From assembly GCA_026315105.1 (NCBI GenBank), contig CM048744.1, forward strand, positions 360,469,168 to 360,533,167: DNA of 64,000 bases. The letters run 5' to 3'. The notes beneath the pieces were generated by a model. The model saw only the letters and a program-made list of their open reading frames with translations, did no database searches and had not been told where the DNA came from. Shown in pieces: positions 44,809 through 56,314 of this stretch; the stretch's first letter is position 1; each line of letters opens with the position of its first letter. The stretch is from Locusta migratoria. Lineage: Eukaryota > Arthropoda > Insecta > Orthoptera > Acrididae. Position numbers and translations under genes: made by a program.

Positions 44809-45866
44809 TTAGAAGATAAGGAAAGGCAAAACTACATTTATAGCTTTTGTAGATTTGGAGAAAGCTTTTGACAATGTTGATTGGAATACTCTCTTTCAAA
44901 TTCTAATGTCATGAGGGGTACAATATAGGGCACATAAGGTTATTTACAACATTTACAAAAACCAGATAGCAGTTGTAAGAGTCCATGAGCATAAAAGGTA
45001 AGCAGTGGTTGGGAGGGGGGTAAGACAGGGTTGTAATCTGTCCTCAGTATTATTCACTTTGTACATTGAGCAAACTGTGAAGGAAAACAAGGAGAAATTT
45101 AGAGAAGGGATTAAAGTTTAGGGTAAAGAAATAAAAACTTTGCATTTAGCTGATGACATTGTAATTCTGTCAGAGACATAAAAGGACCTGGAAGAGCAAT
45201 TGAATGGAATGGACAGTGTGTTGAAAGGAGTGTATAATATGAACATTAACATGAGCAAAACAAGGGTAACAATAAACGTGGTAGACTAGTTTTGTTACTT
45301 GGGCAGTAAATTAACGTTTGATGGTCGCAGTACAGAGGATATAAAGTGCATAATGCCAGTGGGAAGAAAAGCATTTCTGTAAAAGAGAAACTTGTTAACA
45401 TTGAATACTAATTTAAGTTTTAGGAAGTCTTTTCTGAAGGCAATTGTGTGGAGTGTTGCTTTGTACAGTAGTAGAAACATGGACTGTAAATGGTTCAGAC
45501 AGGTAGAGGATAGAAGCCTTTGAAAGTCGTGATATAGAAGAATGCTTAAGATTATGTGAGTAGATCATATAACTAATGAGGTGGTACTGTTCAGAATTGG
45601 AAAGACAAGGGATTCTTGGCATACTTTGACTAAAAGAAGTGATTGATTAGTAGGACACATTCTTAGACATCACGGAATTATGAATGTAGCGTTGGAGGGA
45701 ATTGTGTGGGGTAAAAATCACATGGGGAGACCGAAAGATGAATACAGTAACTAGGTTCAGATAACGTGGGTTTGCTATTCTTATGAGGAGATGATGAGAC
45801 TTGCTGAGGATAGAGTAGGGTGGAGAGCTGCATCAAACCAGTCTCTGGACTGAAGATAACAACGAG
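44809..45866 (+). mobile_element. RTE-like LINE, 3' part: reverse transcriptase
   Basis: Resumes after the foldback element with KTTFIAFVDLEKAFDNVDWN, then GVRQGCNLS, LHLADDIVILSE (the catalytic xADD box is intact), FCYLGSKLTFDGRSTEDIK and a C-terminus ending AASNQSLD. It ends in an AACAAC-type tail. Stops and frameshifts remain. Confidence 0.82.
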
Positions 45867-46615
45867 AACAGTTATTTCTGCTTCAAAAGTGAATGTATCA
45901 AAATTTCTTAATCCTTCGTGGCTGATACTTTGCAACATTGTGGAATTGGTTTGTTCTGTGTTGGGAAACAGTTTTATTGTCCTTGATATCTATGTGGTTT
46001 TTCTTTTGGCCACAGTTGTGCTGGCTTATGTGCTAGTCTATGTTTAATGTTCTTCCCTCATCTGTCATTTAATATTACATTCATTGCAGCAGAATTACTC
46101 GTGCTGAACAATCTTGATAATAAGGTTGTTGATAATCTCATTTGTCCTAATCTTCATTAGATTTGTCTATCTACAATTTATTCTCAGTATCTAGTGAGTG
46201 TGCAGTAGCATTTTCAATCCATTCATCAGGTCCTGCAATTCTTCCCCACTTTCACAGAGAGTGGCCACAACTGTGACTCTTATCATTGTCATCCTTTCAT
46301 TGTAAATTTTAATCCCACTTCAGACCCACCTTTTATTTCTGCCATTGCTTCATTAGTGTATAAATTGAACATAGTAAACCCCATTCAAATCTGAACATTT
46401 CATTCTTGGTTTTCCGTTCTATTTTCTCTCTTGGTTTTATAAATTGTGTATTATTTCAATTTACTATGGATGGATACAATATAGTAATAACTGTCATGTA
46501 ATGTCAGACTGGTGAATTGGTGAGCTGGCATCTGTATTCACTTAACACAGGCCTTTTAGACAGTTTTGGACAGGTAGTGGGAACAGTACTTTGTCACTCT
46601 ACTGTCCTGTTTAGA
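45867..46615. other. Unassigned sequence
   Basis: No coding signal; 46230-46450 faintly resembles a - strand LINE fragment but I cannot place it. Confidence 0.3.
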
Positions 46616-46619
46616 CTAT

Positions 46620-47084
46620 TGAACATCAGAGCAATAATGCAGCTTCCCTGACTAGGCAAAGATTCTGAGAATGATCACCACCATACAGGACGATCTCACA
46701 TAGCAATATTAGTTCGACTCCTTGTAAATTAGCAGCAGAAGTTGGAGTATGTGACAAAACTGTGCTCAATATTTTGCATGCAATTATGGGCAGAATTGCA
46801 GCATGTGGGTACCCCATAAATTGTCAAAGGTGCAACAAGGGCACTGTTATGCCATTGGGCAGGATTTATTGGTCCAATACTAAAGAGAGAGTAATGACTT
46901 CTTTATGTGCATTATCAATATCGACAAAACCTGGGTGCACTTGTAGAACCAAGCTTTAAATGCCAATACAATGAATAGAGGCATCCCAGATCGCATTGTC
47001 CACAGAAAGTGGCAATGTTGCATTATGCGTACCACCAAGGATGATGGTGAACACTGCCCACAGGTGTGGAATGACTGTGTGGTC
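46620..47084 (+). pseudogene. mariner-type transposase fragment
   Basis: Reads LAAEVGVCDKTVLNILHAIM (second helix-turn-helix), a WxP-like region, then IINIDKTWVH, corresponding to the TDETWVH catalytic block with E to K change, and TMNRGIPD (QSMEWRHP-like). Frame changes near 46900. A SINE interrupts it at 47092. Confidence 0.6.
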
Positions 47085-47091
47085 TTGAGAT

Positions 47092-47253
47092 GTCATGCTA
47101 CGGACTTGGCGATCGTTTCCACTGAAGGTTTGAGTCCTCCCACGGGCTTGGGTGTGTGTGCTCTCCTTAGTGTAAACTAGTTTGTGGTTTGTAAGTCTAG
47201 GGGCTGATGACCATTGCAGTTTAGTCCAATAGGTTTACAAACATTTGACCATT
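47092..47253 (+). mobile_element. 5'-truncated tRNA-derived SINE
   Basis: Flanked by TTGAGAT (47085-47091, 47254-47260). Contains GAAGGTTTGAGTCCTCCCAC (box B), GGGCTTGGGTGTGTGTG, a GTAAACTAGTTTG body, and the tail GGGGCTGATGACCATTGCAG, TTTAGTCC. It is a second SINE family whose tail matches the tail-only insertions. Confidence 0.75.
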
Positions 47254-47504
47254 TTGAGATTGCCCATTGCTGCATGTTCTGCAACACCTACTTCATCCTC
47301 CTGCATAACAATGCACAGTGTCACTGCTGCTGGGCATTTATGAAAAGATCATAAATTACACTGGCGATGGTATTGAATGTGTCTTACTATGTCATTTCCG
47401 AGAAAAATAACAGTTCTCCTTACTTCTTATTTAGCACTTGTAGCTTGTGTATTTCAAACTTATTGAAACATTTTCTGTTACCTGGCACCTTTTGTGGGTC
47501 AACA

Positions 47505-47720
47505 GTTGGTATGAACAGATCTTAATTTTGTCTTACTCCCATTATCAAGTGCGTCAGAACTGCCTCTCTGGCACCTGTACCTTTCCAAAGCCAAACTGAT
47601 AGATAAACAGATCTTCAGATTTCTTTTCTATTCCTCCATGTATTATACTGTTTGTATTGTGTGGCCTTCTGCAATTTCTGGATATTACATGTTTTTAGAG
47701 ACAGCTCCTCTACCGTGTAG
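47505..47720 (-). mobile_element. Non-LTR retrotransposon RT fragment
   Basis: The - strand has ATCAGTTTGGCTTTGGAAAG followed by a GAGAGGCAGTTCTGACGCAC stretch, i.e. the QFGF-KG..REAVL block of RT. Short and degraded. Confidence 0.45.
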
Positions 47721-47899
47721 ACTAGAGTGCTCCAACCTCTGTTCACTTTTCTGCCATCCATGAAAGGACCCTTGCCAGAACCAGTGGGAGTAGTTGATAC
47801 TTGGCTGGCTCTTTCATGGATATCTGTAATTATGATTGTCATCTTCTGCAGCTCTTTTTTGAACTTAGTTCTTTTAGTGCCCTGTGAATTTCTTCTCAC

Positions 47900-48400
47900 T
47901 GTATCACGTTGCATTGTATCTCCCATCTTCATCTACTTAGTCCTTCCTTTTTGCAGTATTGGCTAAAAGTTCATTTCCTTTGTACAGCCTTTCTATTTCT
48001 TCCTGTCACCTTTCGACCTTCCCCTTTATTTGTTCAGTGCTAGTTTGCCATCAGACCTCTTTAATATTCCTACTAATGCTTTTCTTTTCTCGCTATTCTT
48101 CCTACTGATGATGTCTATCTTTCCCTTACTCATGCATTCTTTTGCAGCTTTGTATTTCTCCTCTAGCCACACCTGCTTTACAATGCTGCACTTTCTGTGA
48201 ACCTATTTCTTAGACAACTGTATTACCATTTACTTGCTTCATTTTGTGCAATTTTATATATTTTATCATGTATCTATTACATTCAATATTTTATATATTA
48301 TGCAAAGATTTCATGTAGTCATTGTCTTTTTTTCCCCACTTGATAAATTCCTGCATCCACTACTTCATCTTTCTAAACCCCAATTATTCAAATATTATAT
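47900..48400 (-). mobile_element. RTE-like LINE fragment (linker region)
   Basis: The - strand aligns with the region around 43140-43470 of the + strand RTE-like LINE (AAAATGAAGCAAGTAAATGG; GAGAAATACAAAGCTGC; AAAGAAAAGCATTAGTAGG). Degraded, no open frame. Confidence 0.5.
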
Positions 48401-50092
48401 GGTGGTGAAGACATGGAGAAGTTGTACCAAATCGTGGCTTTGGAGGGGCATAACAAACAGAAAAATGACTGGAAATAGCAGTTGTCTGCCTTAATCCATA
48501 GTTTGGAAATGTGGTACATGAAATATTAATCTTTTTACACATTACAAAAGATCTACTGACAATAGATTTAATAAAGTGTGCATTTTTAGTTGCAGCAAAA
48601 AATTGATTACCAATAACAATATTTGAAAAGTGCAAATCCATAGTTCTAATAAATCTCAGTTTTTGTTAATCAGATAAAGTTACTGGCTGTACAAGTCAAA
48701 AGATTCAATGGAGATAGAGAGTTGACACCAGCAGCTTAATGAAGCATATGTTATGTATATGAATGGAACAGCAACAGTTCTGAAATCAAATAGAGAAATT
48801 CATAATGTTATTTGGCTATGATTCTTTTTATTAGTTATGAACTTGCTATTAAACATAACAGCAAAACTGTGCTCTGGAAATAAAAATTTAGAGAATTTAT
48901 TGTAAGAAGAACAACTAGAATAAGCATTATAAAACAGCAGTCCTTTTTACACCAAAATCATAAAGAATATACAAACACAGGTACAATCAAATGCAAAACG
49001 AAGATTGCTTTACAAATCTGAATTTATAGTGTAATATCCAAATTTTATTGTAAATATTTTTTCTGCTATTATACGCCATATTGCGATTTTATACCTATGC
49101 TGTAGACCAAATCCTTATAACTCATAATCTGTTGCCTTTAGAACACACTTAGCAAAATTACACACTTCCTCTGAGACTGTCTTTGTAATTAGAAGACGTA
49201 AATTTTTATAGCCATTAATGGAAGGAAAGAGCTGGGCAGATAACAGTAAATGGCAGGAAAAAAAGGCCCACAGAAAGTAAGGAAGAGAGAAAGTTGCTCA
49301 GAATTGCCATCATTGAATAATTTATAGCTTCTTTCTCTGTGGGCTGAATAGAAGTCACATCAGAAGGAAAATTACATTGAGGTTACTATTGAATATGAAA
49401 TATTAGTGCTGCCCAGTACTTCGGATAGTGAAATACTTAGTACTGCTCATTGACACACACACAAAAATAAAAATATACAACAGTATCCTAATGTTTGGGA
49501 CTCTTTAGTTTCTGTGTGGAGAAGAGATGGATAGTTGTGGAAGGTGAAAAGGGAATTGCAGGTTGCTCCAAATTCACATGAAGGAGCCTCACCTGTAGTA
49601 AGGTAAAAAGTAAAAAGGAATGAAGGGATGCGGTGGATGTGTCAAAATTGCAGAACAAAGATAATAGATTGGTAAGCACTGTGACAGATTCAAACCAGAA
49701 CTGAAACCAGAGTGAGAAATAGAAAGTGAGTATGCAAAGGAGACATGAATAGTGTGATTAAGAACTAGGAGGGCGGGGGGGGGGGGGGGAGTGATGGATG
49801 GTAGGTACAATAAGATAAGCCAGAAAAAGTAAAAGCGAATTGAAACATAAAAGTACAATTTCATTTAGTTTTTGATTCATAATACTTTTTGTAGCATTTT
49901 CTAGTGGTAATAAGATGCTCAAAATTGTCCAGAAAAGATAAGATTCTCTGCTAAACTTGTTATATGATTATGGAAGTTGTGGATCTGGTGTTGTACTCCT
50001 CTGTTTTCTGCAAGGCATGGCCATATAAACATAATTTACAAATCCTCAAGAAACTAGAACTGTTGTAGTATCATCACATTTTCTTTTTACAG
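48401..50092. other. Unassigned intron sequence before the tail exon
   Basis: AT-rich; a G-run near 49776-49789. No coding signal until the acceptor at 50092. Confidence 0.4.
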
Positions 50093-50284
50093 GACACATC
50101 GGAACAGCCTCGTGAGAGCAATAAAGTCAATGAAAAAGCTTGGCTCGCTCGTATTTGGGGGAACTTTGATGTAAGATACATGAAGCCATTGTTGACACAT
50201 GCTCGTCCCACACTGTTGGAAACACTTCCTGTATGCTGTAATCCGCTTGCAAGAGTTCTGACAACTACTGAGCAGATGACACAG
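50093..50284 (+). CDS. Nhe3: NHE6/7/9-like exchanger, proximal cytoplasmic tail exon
   Basis: A 192-nt (64-codon) phase 0-0 exon between ATTTTCTTTTTACAG and CAG|GTAACA. It starts DTSEQPRESNKVNEKAW, then LARIWGNFDVRYMKPLLTH, RPTLLETLPVCC and NPLARVLTTTEQMTQ. The W-FD-YMKPLLTH and LP-CC blocks are hallmarks of the NHE6/7/9 tail just after the membrane domain. This is the strongest single piece of evidence for the subgroup. Confidence 0.95.
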
Positions 50285-51789
50285 GTAACACGACATTTCC
50301 AAAAGATTTGTTTTTTAATATTTATCAATAATAAGCAGTTTTTGGGAACTGTTTCTGTGAGTGCGTTTGTATGTTTGTTGGTTGTTTGTGCATTTGTATA
50401 TGTGCTTGTCACTTGCAATATCATATTCTTCACATTACTACAAAATTCCTACATTACAATATCTGCATAAATAAAGACCTTGAATGATGAGCTGCAGAGC
50501 TGCATGAAATTACAACAGATTATTCATCCAATAAATAAATGATTTTCAATGAAGTATTGATTTGTTTCCTCAGTTTCTTTATTTCATTTTCTTGAATTTG
50601 CAGATTCATTCCCATCCCCCACCCCCATAGATTCTGTATTGTCTCACTTCCATGGTATCCAGCCTAATTAAATAATAGGGACAAGAAAAATTTACATTTT
50701 GCGATAAGTGCCAATAAGATGTAAATCTTAATATATATAAAAATTGAGGTGTTTGTGCCTATATTTTACTCTGCAGCCAAAAGTACACATCAGAAATGAA
50801 TAGTGTTTGTATGTGGTATAAGGTATTAGTTTCCCATTGAGCACTATGGTGGTAGAGGGTTGATAATGATAAGGGGGTGAAAAATATGGGAGTTGAAAGG
50901 GGTTGAAAGATATGAGAGTTGAGGTTACTGACTTATGTAAAATTCTACCTCTTCAGCAAAAATTACACACTGGAAACAAATGATCTCTCTGTGTTGTTGT
51001 AGTACAAAGTCTCCCATTGAACACCATGGTAGTTCTGTGTCGATAGCTATAAGAGGATGAAAGATAAAGTGGTTGAAAGCGACAGCTTATATAAAATTTG
51101 GACTGAAGACCAGCAATGACCTTTGACACTATAATAGCAGAGAGGTTATATAATGTGTGACATGATGCACATTCTTCAATTGTTTTTCTGCAGCAAGCGT
51201 ACGAATAAAGAAAAATAAATGCGTATTGCAGTTTGAAAAGTAAGACTACCAAGAAAGATGCCAAAGTTTAAGAAAGAAATTTAAACTTCTCGATCCGTTT
51301 CTAAAAGACAGAAAATGGCTCTGAGAAATGAACTTATAGATGACAGAAACTTGAAACTTGTAGTTGTTGTTTATCTTACACTGTAGGTTCAGTTATTTTT
51401 CAATATTCCCATCCCTTAGGGGGTGAATTAGGGGATGGGTGGTTTTTTGACAATGCATTGTTATTAAGGCAGTTTTGAAGCAAGAAATACAAAACTTCTG
51501 ATTTAGATTTTTGATTGGAATTTTAAAAACACATGTTTTGATATTTTTGGAAATTCAGCCATTACATGGATGAACTAAGGGAAAATCTTTTACGGGTGCT
51601 ACTAAAACTATTTTCATGCTAGAAATGCAATAATTTGGATTTGGAATCATGATTAAAATTTAAAAAAAATTGAGTTTCGGGATTTTTTTGAATTCTGCCA
51701 TCAATGGTGCAATATGGGGTGACAAGTTGTATGAAAATACTTGATTAGGAAAGCATTTTAAAGCTAAATCTAATAAAATTTATATTTAT
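50285..51789. other. Intron with a degenerate duplicated block
   Basis: TTTCCCATTGAGCACTATGG (50830) and TCTCCCATTGAACACCATGG (51010) recur about 180 bp apart with similar context, suggesting an old tandem duplication or a repeat with internal units. Otherwise unassigned. Confidence 0.4.
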
Positions 51790-51864
51790 ATAAAAAATAG
51801 ATGAAGATTACTCACCAGGCGAAGGAGCACAGGTGTGATAGTAGCACAAATAAATAGCGCGCGC

Positions 51865-51908
51865 GCGCACACACACACACGCACACACACACACACGCGC
51901 ACACACAC

Positions 51909-51940
<32 letters not shown>

Positions 51941-51945
51941 GCGCG
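51865..51945. repeat. (CA/CG)n mixed microsatellite
   Basis: Alternating CA and CG dinucleotides next to the hairpin; alternating purine-pyrimidine, so potentially Z-DNA forming. Confidence 0.9.
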
Positions 51946-51973
51946 AGCTTTCGCAACCCAGTTGCTTCTTCAG
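51946..51973 (-). ncRNA. Hammerhead-like core in PLE 3' end
   Basis: The - strand reads CTGAAGAAGCAACTGGGTTG then CGAAAGCT. The stem GCAAC/GTTGC is perfect with a 3-nt loop, between CTGAAGA and GAAA. That is the order CUGANGA - stem II - GAAA of hammerhead ribozymes. Stems I and III and the cleavage triplet are not evident, so catalytic activity is only a hypothesis. Confidence 0.35.
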
Positions 51974-52041
51974 GCAGAAGGGAAAGAGAGGGAAAAGGAA
52001 ATGATGAGGGTTTTAAGGAAGGGGGTAAGGAGTCATTCCAA

Positions 52042-52044
<3 letters not shown>

Positions 52045-52086
<42 letters not shown>
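52045..52086. repeat. (CA)n microsatellite
   Basis: About 20 CA units within the PLE 3' region. Confidence 0.95.
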
Positions 52087-52093
<7 letters not shown>

Positions 52094-52208
52094 CTAGGCA
52101 GACATACTATAGAAACCAAAGAAATTAGACAGAGATGCCACTAGAGGCAGAGGCTCTGTCCAGAGAACCGAGGCAAAGATGTTAAAGATGGTGGGCGGGA
52201 ATTCAAAT

Positions 52209-52909
52209 TTAGTGGAGGTTGAGACCAGGTTGGCAACGGGAAGAGAGAATATGCTGAAGGGCTAGTTCCCATCTCTGGTGTTCTGAAGGATTGGTGTCGA
52301 TGGGAAGTATCCAGATAACACGAATGGTGTAACACTGTGCCAAGTTGTGCTGGCCGTGCAACAAGGCATGTTTAGCCACAGGGTAATCCTCATTCCTAAC
52401 AAACACTGTCTGCCTGTGACCATTCATGCGAATGGACAGTTTGTTGCTGGTCATTTCCACATAGAACGCTTCACAGTGCAGGCTGTCAGTTGGTAGATCA
52501 CGTGGGTACTATCGCAAGTGGCTCTGCCTTTGATTGTGTACACCTTCCGGGTTACGGGACTGGAGTAAGTGGTGGTGGAAGGGGGCATAGGGCAGGTTTT
52601 ACAATGGGGGCGGTTGCATGGGTAGGAGCCAGAGGGTAGGGAAGGTGGTTTGGAGATTTCATAAGGATGGACTAGGAGGTTATGAAGGTTAGGTGGGCGG
52701 CAGAAAGACACTCTCGGTGGAGTGGGAAGGATGTCATGAAGGACGGTTCTCATTTCGGGGCAGGATTTAAGGAAGTCGTATCCTTGCTGGAGAGCCACAG
52801 TGGAGAGTCCACTCCAGTCCCGGAAAGTATCCGGTGACGAGAGGGGCACTTCTGGGATTCTTCTGTTGAAGGTTTTGAATTTGGGGGGATGAGGAAGTGG
52901 ATCTGGCAA
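52209..52909 (-). pseudogene. PLE C-terminal protein remnant with GIY-YIG endonuclease
   Basis: The - strand reads FLKSCPEMRTVLHDILPTPP, SYPCNRPHCKTCPM, RATCDSTHVIYQLTACT, then (frame change near 52460) EMTSNKLSIRMNGHRQTV and IDTNPSEHQRWELALQHILS. The Y-V-G-(M/T)-T and R-NGH pattern plus the upstream C-PHCKTC cysteines fit GIY-YIG domains of PLE proteins. One frameshift separates the two halves. Confidence 0.75.
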
Positions 52910-53185
52910 TTTGCTTCTTTACCAGATTAGGAGGATAGCTGCGGGATGTGAAAGCTGTTATTAGGTTATTGGTGTACTGGTTTTATATTTAGAAATAGAA
53001 ACAACCAATGCAGACCAACCAGTCTAGACCTGTGAAGCAGCGGAAATTAAGCTAGTTTTGAATAAATGTAAAATCACTTAATAGATGCAACTTTTTAGAG
53101 AATTTTATCTATATATATAATTATTGATACGAATATTATAGAGGAAAAACATTTCGTAACAGGAAAAATATATGTAAATAAATAG

Positions 53186-53268
53186 ATGAAGTCTACTTAC
53201 CAGGCGAAGGAGCACAGGCAGTGTTACTATCACTGCTTGTGCTCCTTCGCCTGGTAAGTAGACTTTAT
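53186..53268. repeat. 38-bp-arm palindrome of PLE terminal sequence
   Basis: Left arm 53186-53223, loop TTACTAT, right arm 53231-53268; 36 of 38 positions pair. The arms contain CAGGCGAAGGAGCACAGG, the same as the PLE end at 51815-51832. Confidence 0.85.
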
Positions 53269-53403
53269 ATAATTATTGACGATATAACACATTTCGGATT
53301 ACTGGTATTGTATGTAAACAAGTGATGCCTATTGTAACAAGATGTGAATGTTTACACTGTGATCAAAAACGTGTTTTGTTTCCATTGTGTTCCAACATTG
53401 ATT

Positions 53404-53610
53404 GTTGAAACTTCCTGGCAGATTAAATCAGTGGGCCAGACTAGGATTTGACCCTGGAACCTTTGCCTATCATGGGCAAGTGCTCCACCGACTGAGCGTG
53501 GCATGCTCCAAGGCCCATCTTTACAGCTTTACTTCTGCCAGTACCTCACATGCTACTTTCCAAACTTCACTGAAGTTCTCCTGCGAACCTTGCAAAACTA
53601 GCACTATGCT
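53404..53610 (-). mobile_element. tRNA-derived repeat arm (foldback family)
   Basis: Begins GAAACTTCCTGGCAGATTAA, then on the - strand a tRNA-like segment (53505-53432) with CGCTCAGTCGGTGGAGCACT (box A) and GGGTCAAATCC (box B), and a CTGGCAGAAGTAAAGCTGTA extension. I recognise this as one arm of an abundant orthopteran-type repeat whose other arm is absent here. Confidence 0.6.
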
Positions 53611-54590
53611 ATCCCAACATGTCTCACAGTACATCCTAACACCTTTATTTCCACCAGTACCAACAGACGGGGTGATTTCGGATGGTTTTGAGATTATCTT
53701 CACTATAACTTTTGTAGGTTTTGTTCATATCTCATTGTTTTTTTACGGAAGTGGTGGGGTATATGTATAACCAATAAAATATCCTAGAAACGTCTATGTA
53801 CATCTACTTTTGTCTGAGACAGACAAATAAAATGTCTGAAATCACCCCAGGGCCTGAGAAAAGGAATTTTATTTATTAAAGGCTTTTCTATACATTAATT
53901 CACCACACTGAATATCTTGAACTGCTTTCTTTAAAATTTCAGGGTCATAATTACTCTGATCTTGAACACCTTTCTTACTTTTAAATGTTCTCGGCATTGT
54001 CCGAAATCACTCTTAAAAAGTACAGAATTTCGATATAGAGGGGGGAAAAAAGAAAGCGCGCGCTCCACTGCAGATTGAAAGTATAATTATGGAAACATTG
54101 TTTGTTGTTCATGTTCCCGTCCACCCTTGCAATAAACATATGTATATTCATTGTGTACTTCTGTGAACTGGTAACGAAGATATTTGCATTAGAAGCTACT
54201 CGATGAAATGAATATGTTTTGCTGCAGTAATAATACTTGACGAAATAAGCAGATGAAGAAATTGATGGAGTTAATAGTGGTACTTTAGAAGATGTGACTG
54301 GGATGACAGGGTGTGCGAACTGAATTCGGTTGATGATTCTATATACGTCACTTCACTAGGATGTCACTGTCTGATTTTAAAATTTTAATACATTTTATAA
54401 TACCAGTTGTTTCAAAGAAAGATAAATTTCAGAAAAGCAGTTCCTGTTAACTAAATACCTACTATTACTCTTGTTTTTTTTTTCAGTTAACATTTGAGTC
54501 CTATCAAAGTATTGCATATTAATTCTACATTTTGAAGTCATTTCATGATGCTTTTGTTGAAGGACTGGAGCATCATGAAAAGATTATTCA
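53611..54590. other. Unassigned intron sequence
   Basis: No recognisable coding or repeat beyond short AT-rich stretches. Confidence 0.35.
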
Positions 54591-54599
54591 ACAATAAAC

Positions 54600-54721
54600 A
54601 GAGGTTAGCTTGCAACTCACTGCAAAGATGATTGCCACAGCCTTTATCAGTACAGAGCACACTTTCATTTGTACAATCACAGGCACAACTATACTGGTGA
54701 AGTCTGTGGCTGGAAGCTAAA

Positions 54722-54805
<84 letters not shown>

Positions 54806-54860
54806 TTGCCTGGCTGCGGGTCAACAATCACGTTTGCTGTGAGTCGTTCACCAGGACTTT
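54600..54860. mobile_element. Inverted pair of PLE 3' ends with (TG)n(AG)n
   Basis: Left part (-): hairpin core CTGATAAAGGCTGTGGC (54633-54650) and tail GCAGTGAGTTGCAAGCTAAC. Right part (+): CTGGTGAAGTCTGTGGCTGG then AAGCTAAAAG (54694-54720), (TG)n(AG)n (54724-54803) and GCTGTGAGTCGTTCACC. Same organisation as 34105-34480. Confidence 0.55.
54724..54803. repeat. (TG)n(AG)n compound microsatellite
   Basis: About 17 TG units and about 22 AG units directly after a hairpin core. Confidence 0.95.
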
Positions 54861-54924
54861 GTTAGAAAAGACAATTCAGTTATGTGAATAGAATTGAAAC
54901 ATATATTTAATTGATTATCATATT

Positions 54925-55165
54925 TACCCAAATCTAAGCTGCAGCCGAAGAATAAGACTCTAAATTTATAAAATTCAATAGTGCCCACTGGTAAGCTCAC
55001 TGGAAATTTAAGACTTGAAATTAGAAGGAAGAAAAAGTTGTAGGCAGCATTTTGAAATTGAAACAAAGTTAATTCATGAGGTACAAATTATGTAGAGAGG
55101 TTGAAGATACAGCTACAGTAGCTGAATTTGTGATAAGGTGGGGCTTTACAGCTGTCAGATAATTT
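54925..55165. mobile_element. End fragment of a long-TIR DNA element family
   Basis: CATATTTACCCAAATCTAAG, GCAGCATTTTGAAATTGAAA and GATACAGCTACAGTAGC resemble the left end of an insect repeat whose consensus starts CCGTATTTACTCGAATCTAA. Only the end is present. Confidence 0.4.
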
Positions 55166-55713
55166 TTAAATTCCATTGTTGGTGATCATCAGCTGTTCTT
55201 TATTTGGATCAGAGCTTCCAGTTTTGATCATAAATCATTTTCAAGCCACAGCCTATCGGAAAGACAAAGCTTCCAAAATGTACATGTTGCAATGCGTTAA
55301 CAACAATGTAAATTTAAAATATAAAATGTTACTTACAGAGCAAGATCAACTTCTTATAACTGCATTACACTTGAAAATCTTTGACAAAGAGAATCTTATT
55401 TGTTATAAATGTTATACATATACACTGAAGGTAATAATTGGAAGCAGAAGTAAGCCCCAGAATTGCCACTGTAATTGTTGAAAATGGAAACAGCACCAAA
55501 ATACACTGGAATTACACAGAAAATTAAAATCCTGTGACTTAAAGCTAGTGTGTGCTATAAGTAAATCATTTCCAACATGTATATTATTTGTTAGACTGTT
55601 CTTGTTATAGTAACTTTGTATTGCTGTGAAAGACTTTGCTGTCATGTTCTCAGATCTGCTTTGTCTATCCAAGTTTTAGTTAATCTGGAATTAATTTAGT
55701 AATTAATTTTCAG

Positions 55714-55812
55714 GATAATCGTTCCAGATCACAAATGGATTCAGATTCAGATTTGTGTATTGATGACAACGATGTCAGTTACACAAATCACCGTCGATCC
55801 AGTGGTGCAAGA
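55714..55812 (+). CDS. Nhe3: NHE6/7/9-like exchanger, acidic tail exon
   Basis: A 99-nt (33-codon) phase 0-0 exon between ATTAATTTTCAG and AAGA|GTAAGT. It reads DNRSRSQMDSDSDLCIDDND, then VSYTNHRRSSGAR. The run of D/S residues ending in LCIDDND matches the acidic segment that follows the LP-CC block in this family. No stop codon is reached, so at least one more exon follows. Confidence 0.9.
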
Positions 55813-56248
55813 GTAAGTATTTTCTGACTGATTCTTTTTAAACCTTAGTAAAGGCTGTGTGTTCTATTCTCAACGTAATTTTCATTCTTGTGGCCATGTT
55901 TTGTAGTATTTTTAATGTAAATCCACCGTAGCCATGCTGTATCATATTCAAATTCAGATCCAGCTAAATAACTCACAATTTTTAGATTTTGACCCATACA
56001 GTTTGAGCAAAGCAGTTGTATTGTACAGCACTTATAAAAGGTAGTGAACTTAACCTTTGACACATTTCATTCCAAGAGTTTGGAACATCCTTTTTAAAAG
56101 TTATCTTTGTGGTTTTTGTTATCTGTTGTTTTGAAATGGAAATTTTAGATATGGGTAATGGTACTGTTTACATTATAATGTAATTTGCTACTAATTCCTT
56201 GTCAGTGCATTCCATTATTTTGAGGCTTTTTGTTTCATATTTACATGT

Positions 56249-56314
<66 letters not shown>

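Larger units (their letters stand above)
51790..53282 (-). mobile_element. PLE with GIY-YIG domain and both termini
   Basis: On the - strand, from 53282 to 51790: a 38-bp palindrome of terminal sequence, C-rich coding sequence, the GIY-YIG region, a 3' region, the hairpin core (51973-51946), GC/GT microsatellites and the terminal GTGCTCCTTCGCCTGGTGAG. The terminal motif occurs at both ends, so these may be the pseudo-LTRs known from Penelope elements. RT is missing. Confidence 0.68.

Noticed and set aside
51786..52128. Open stretches with THTHTH/VCVCVC runs
   Set aside because: Microsatellite artefacts inside the PLE 3' region.
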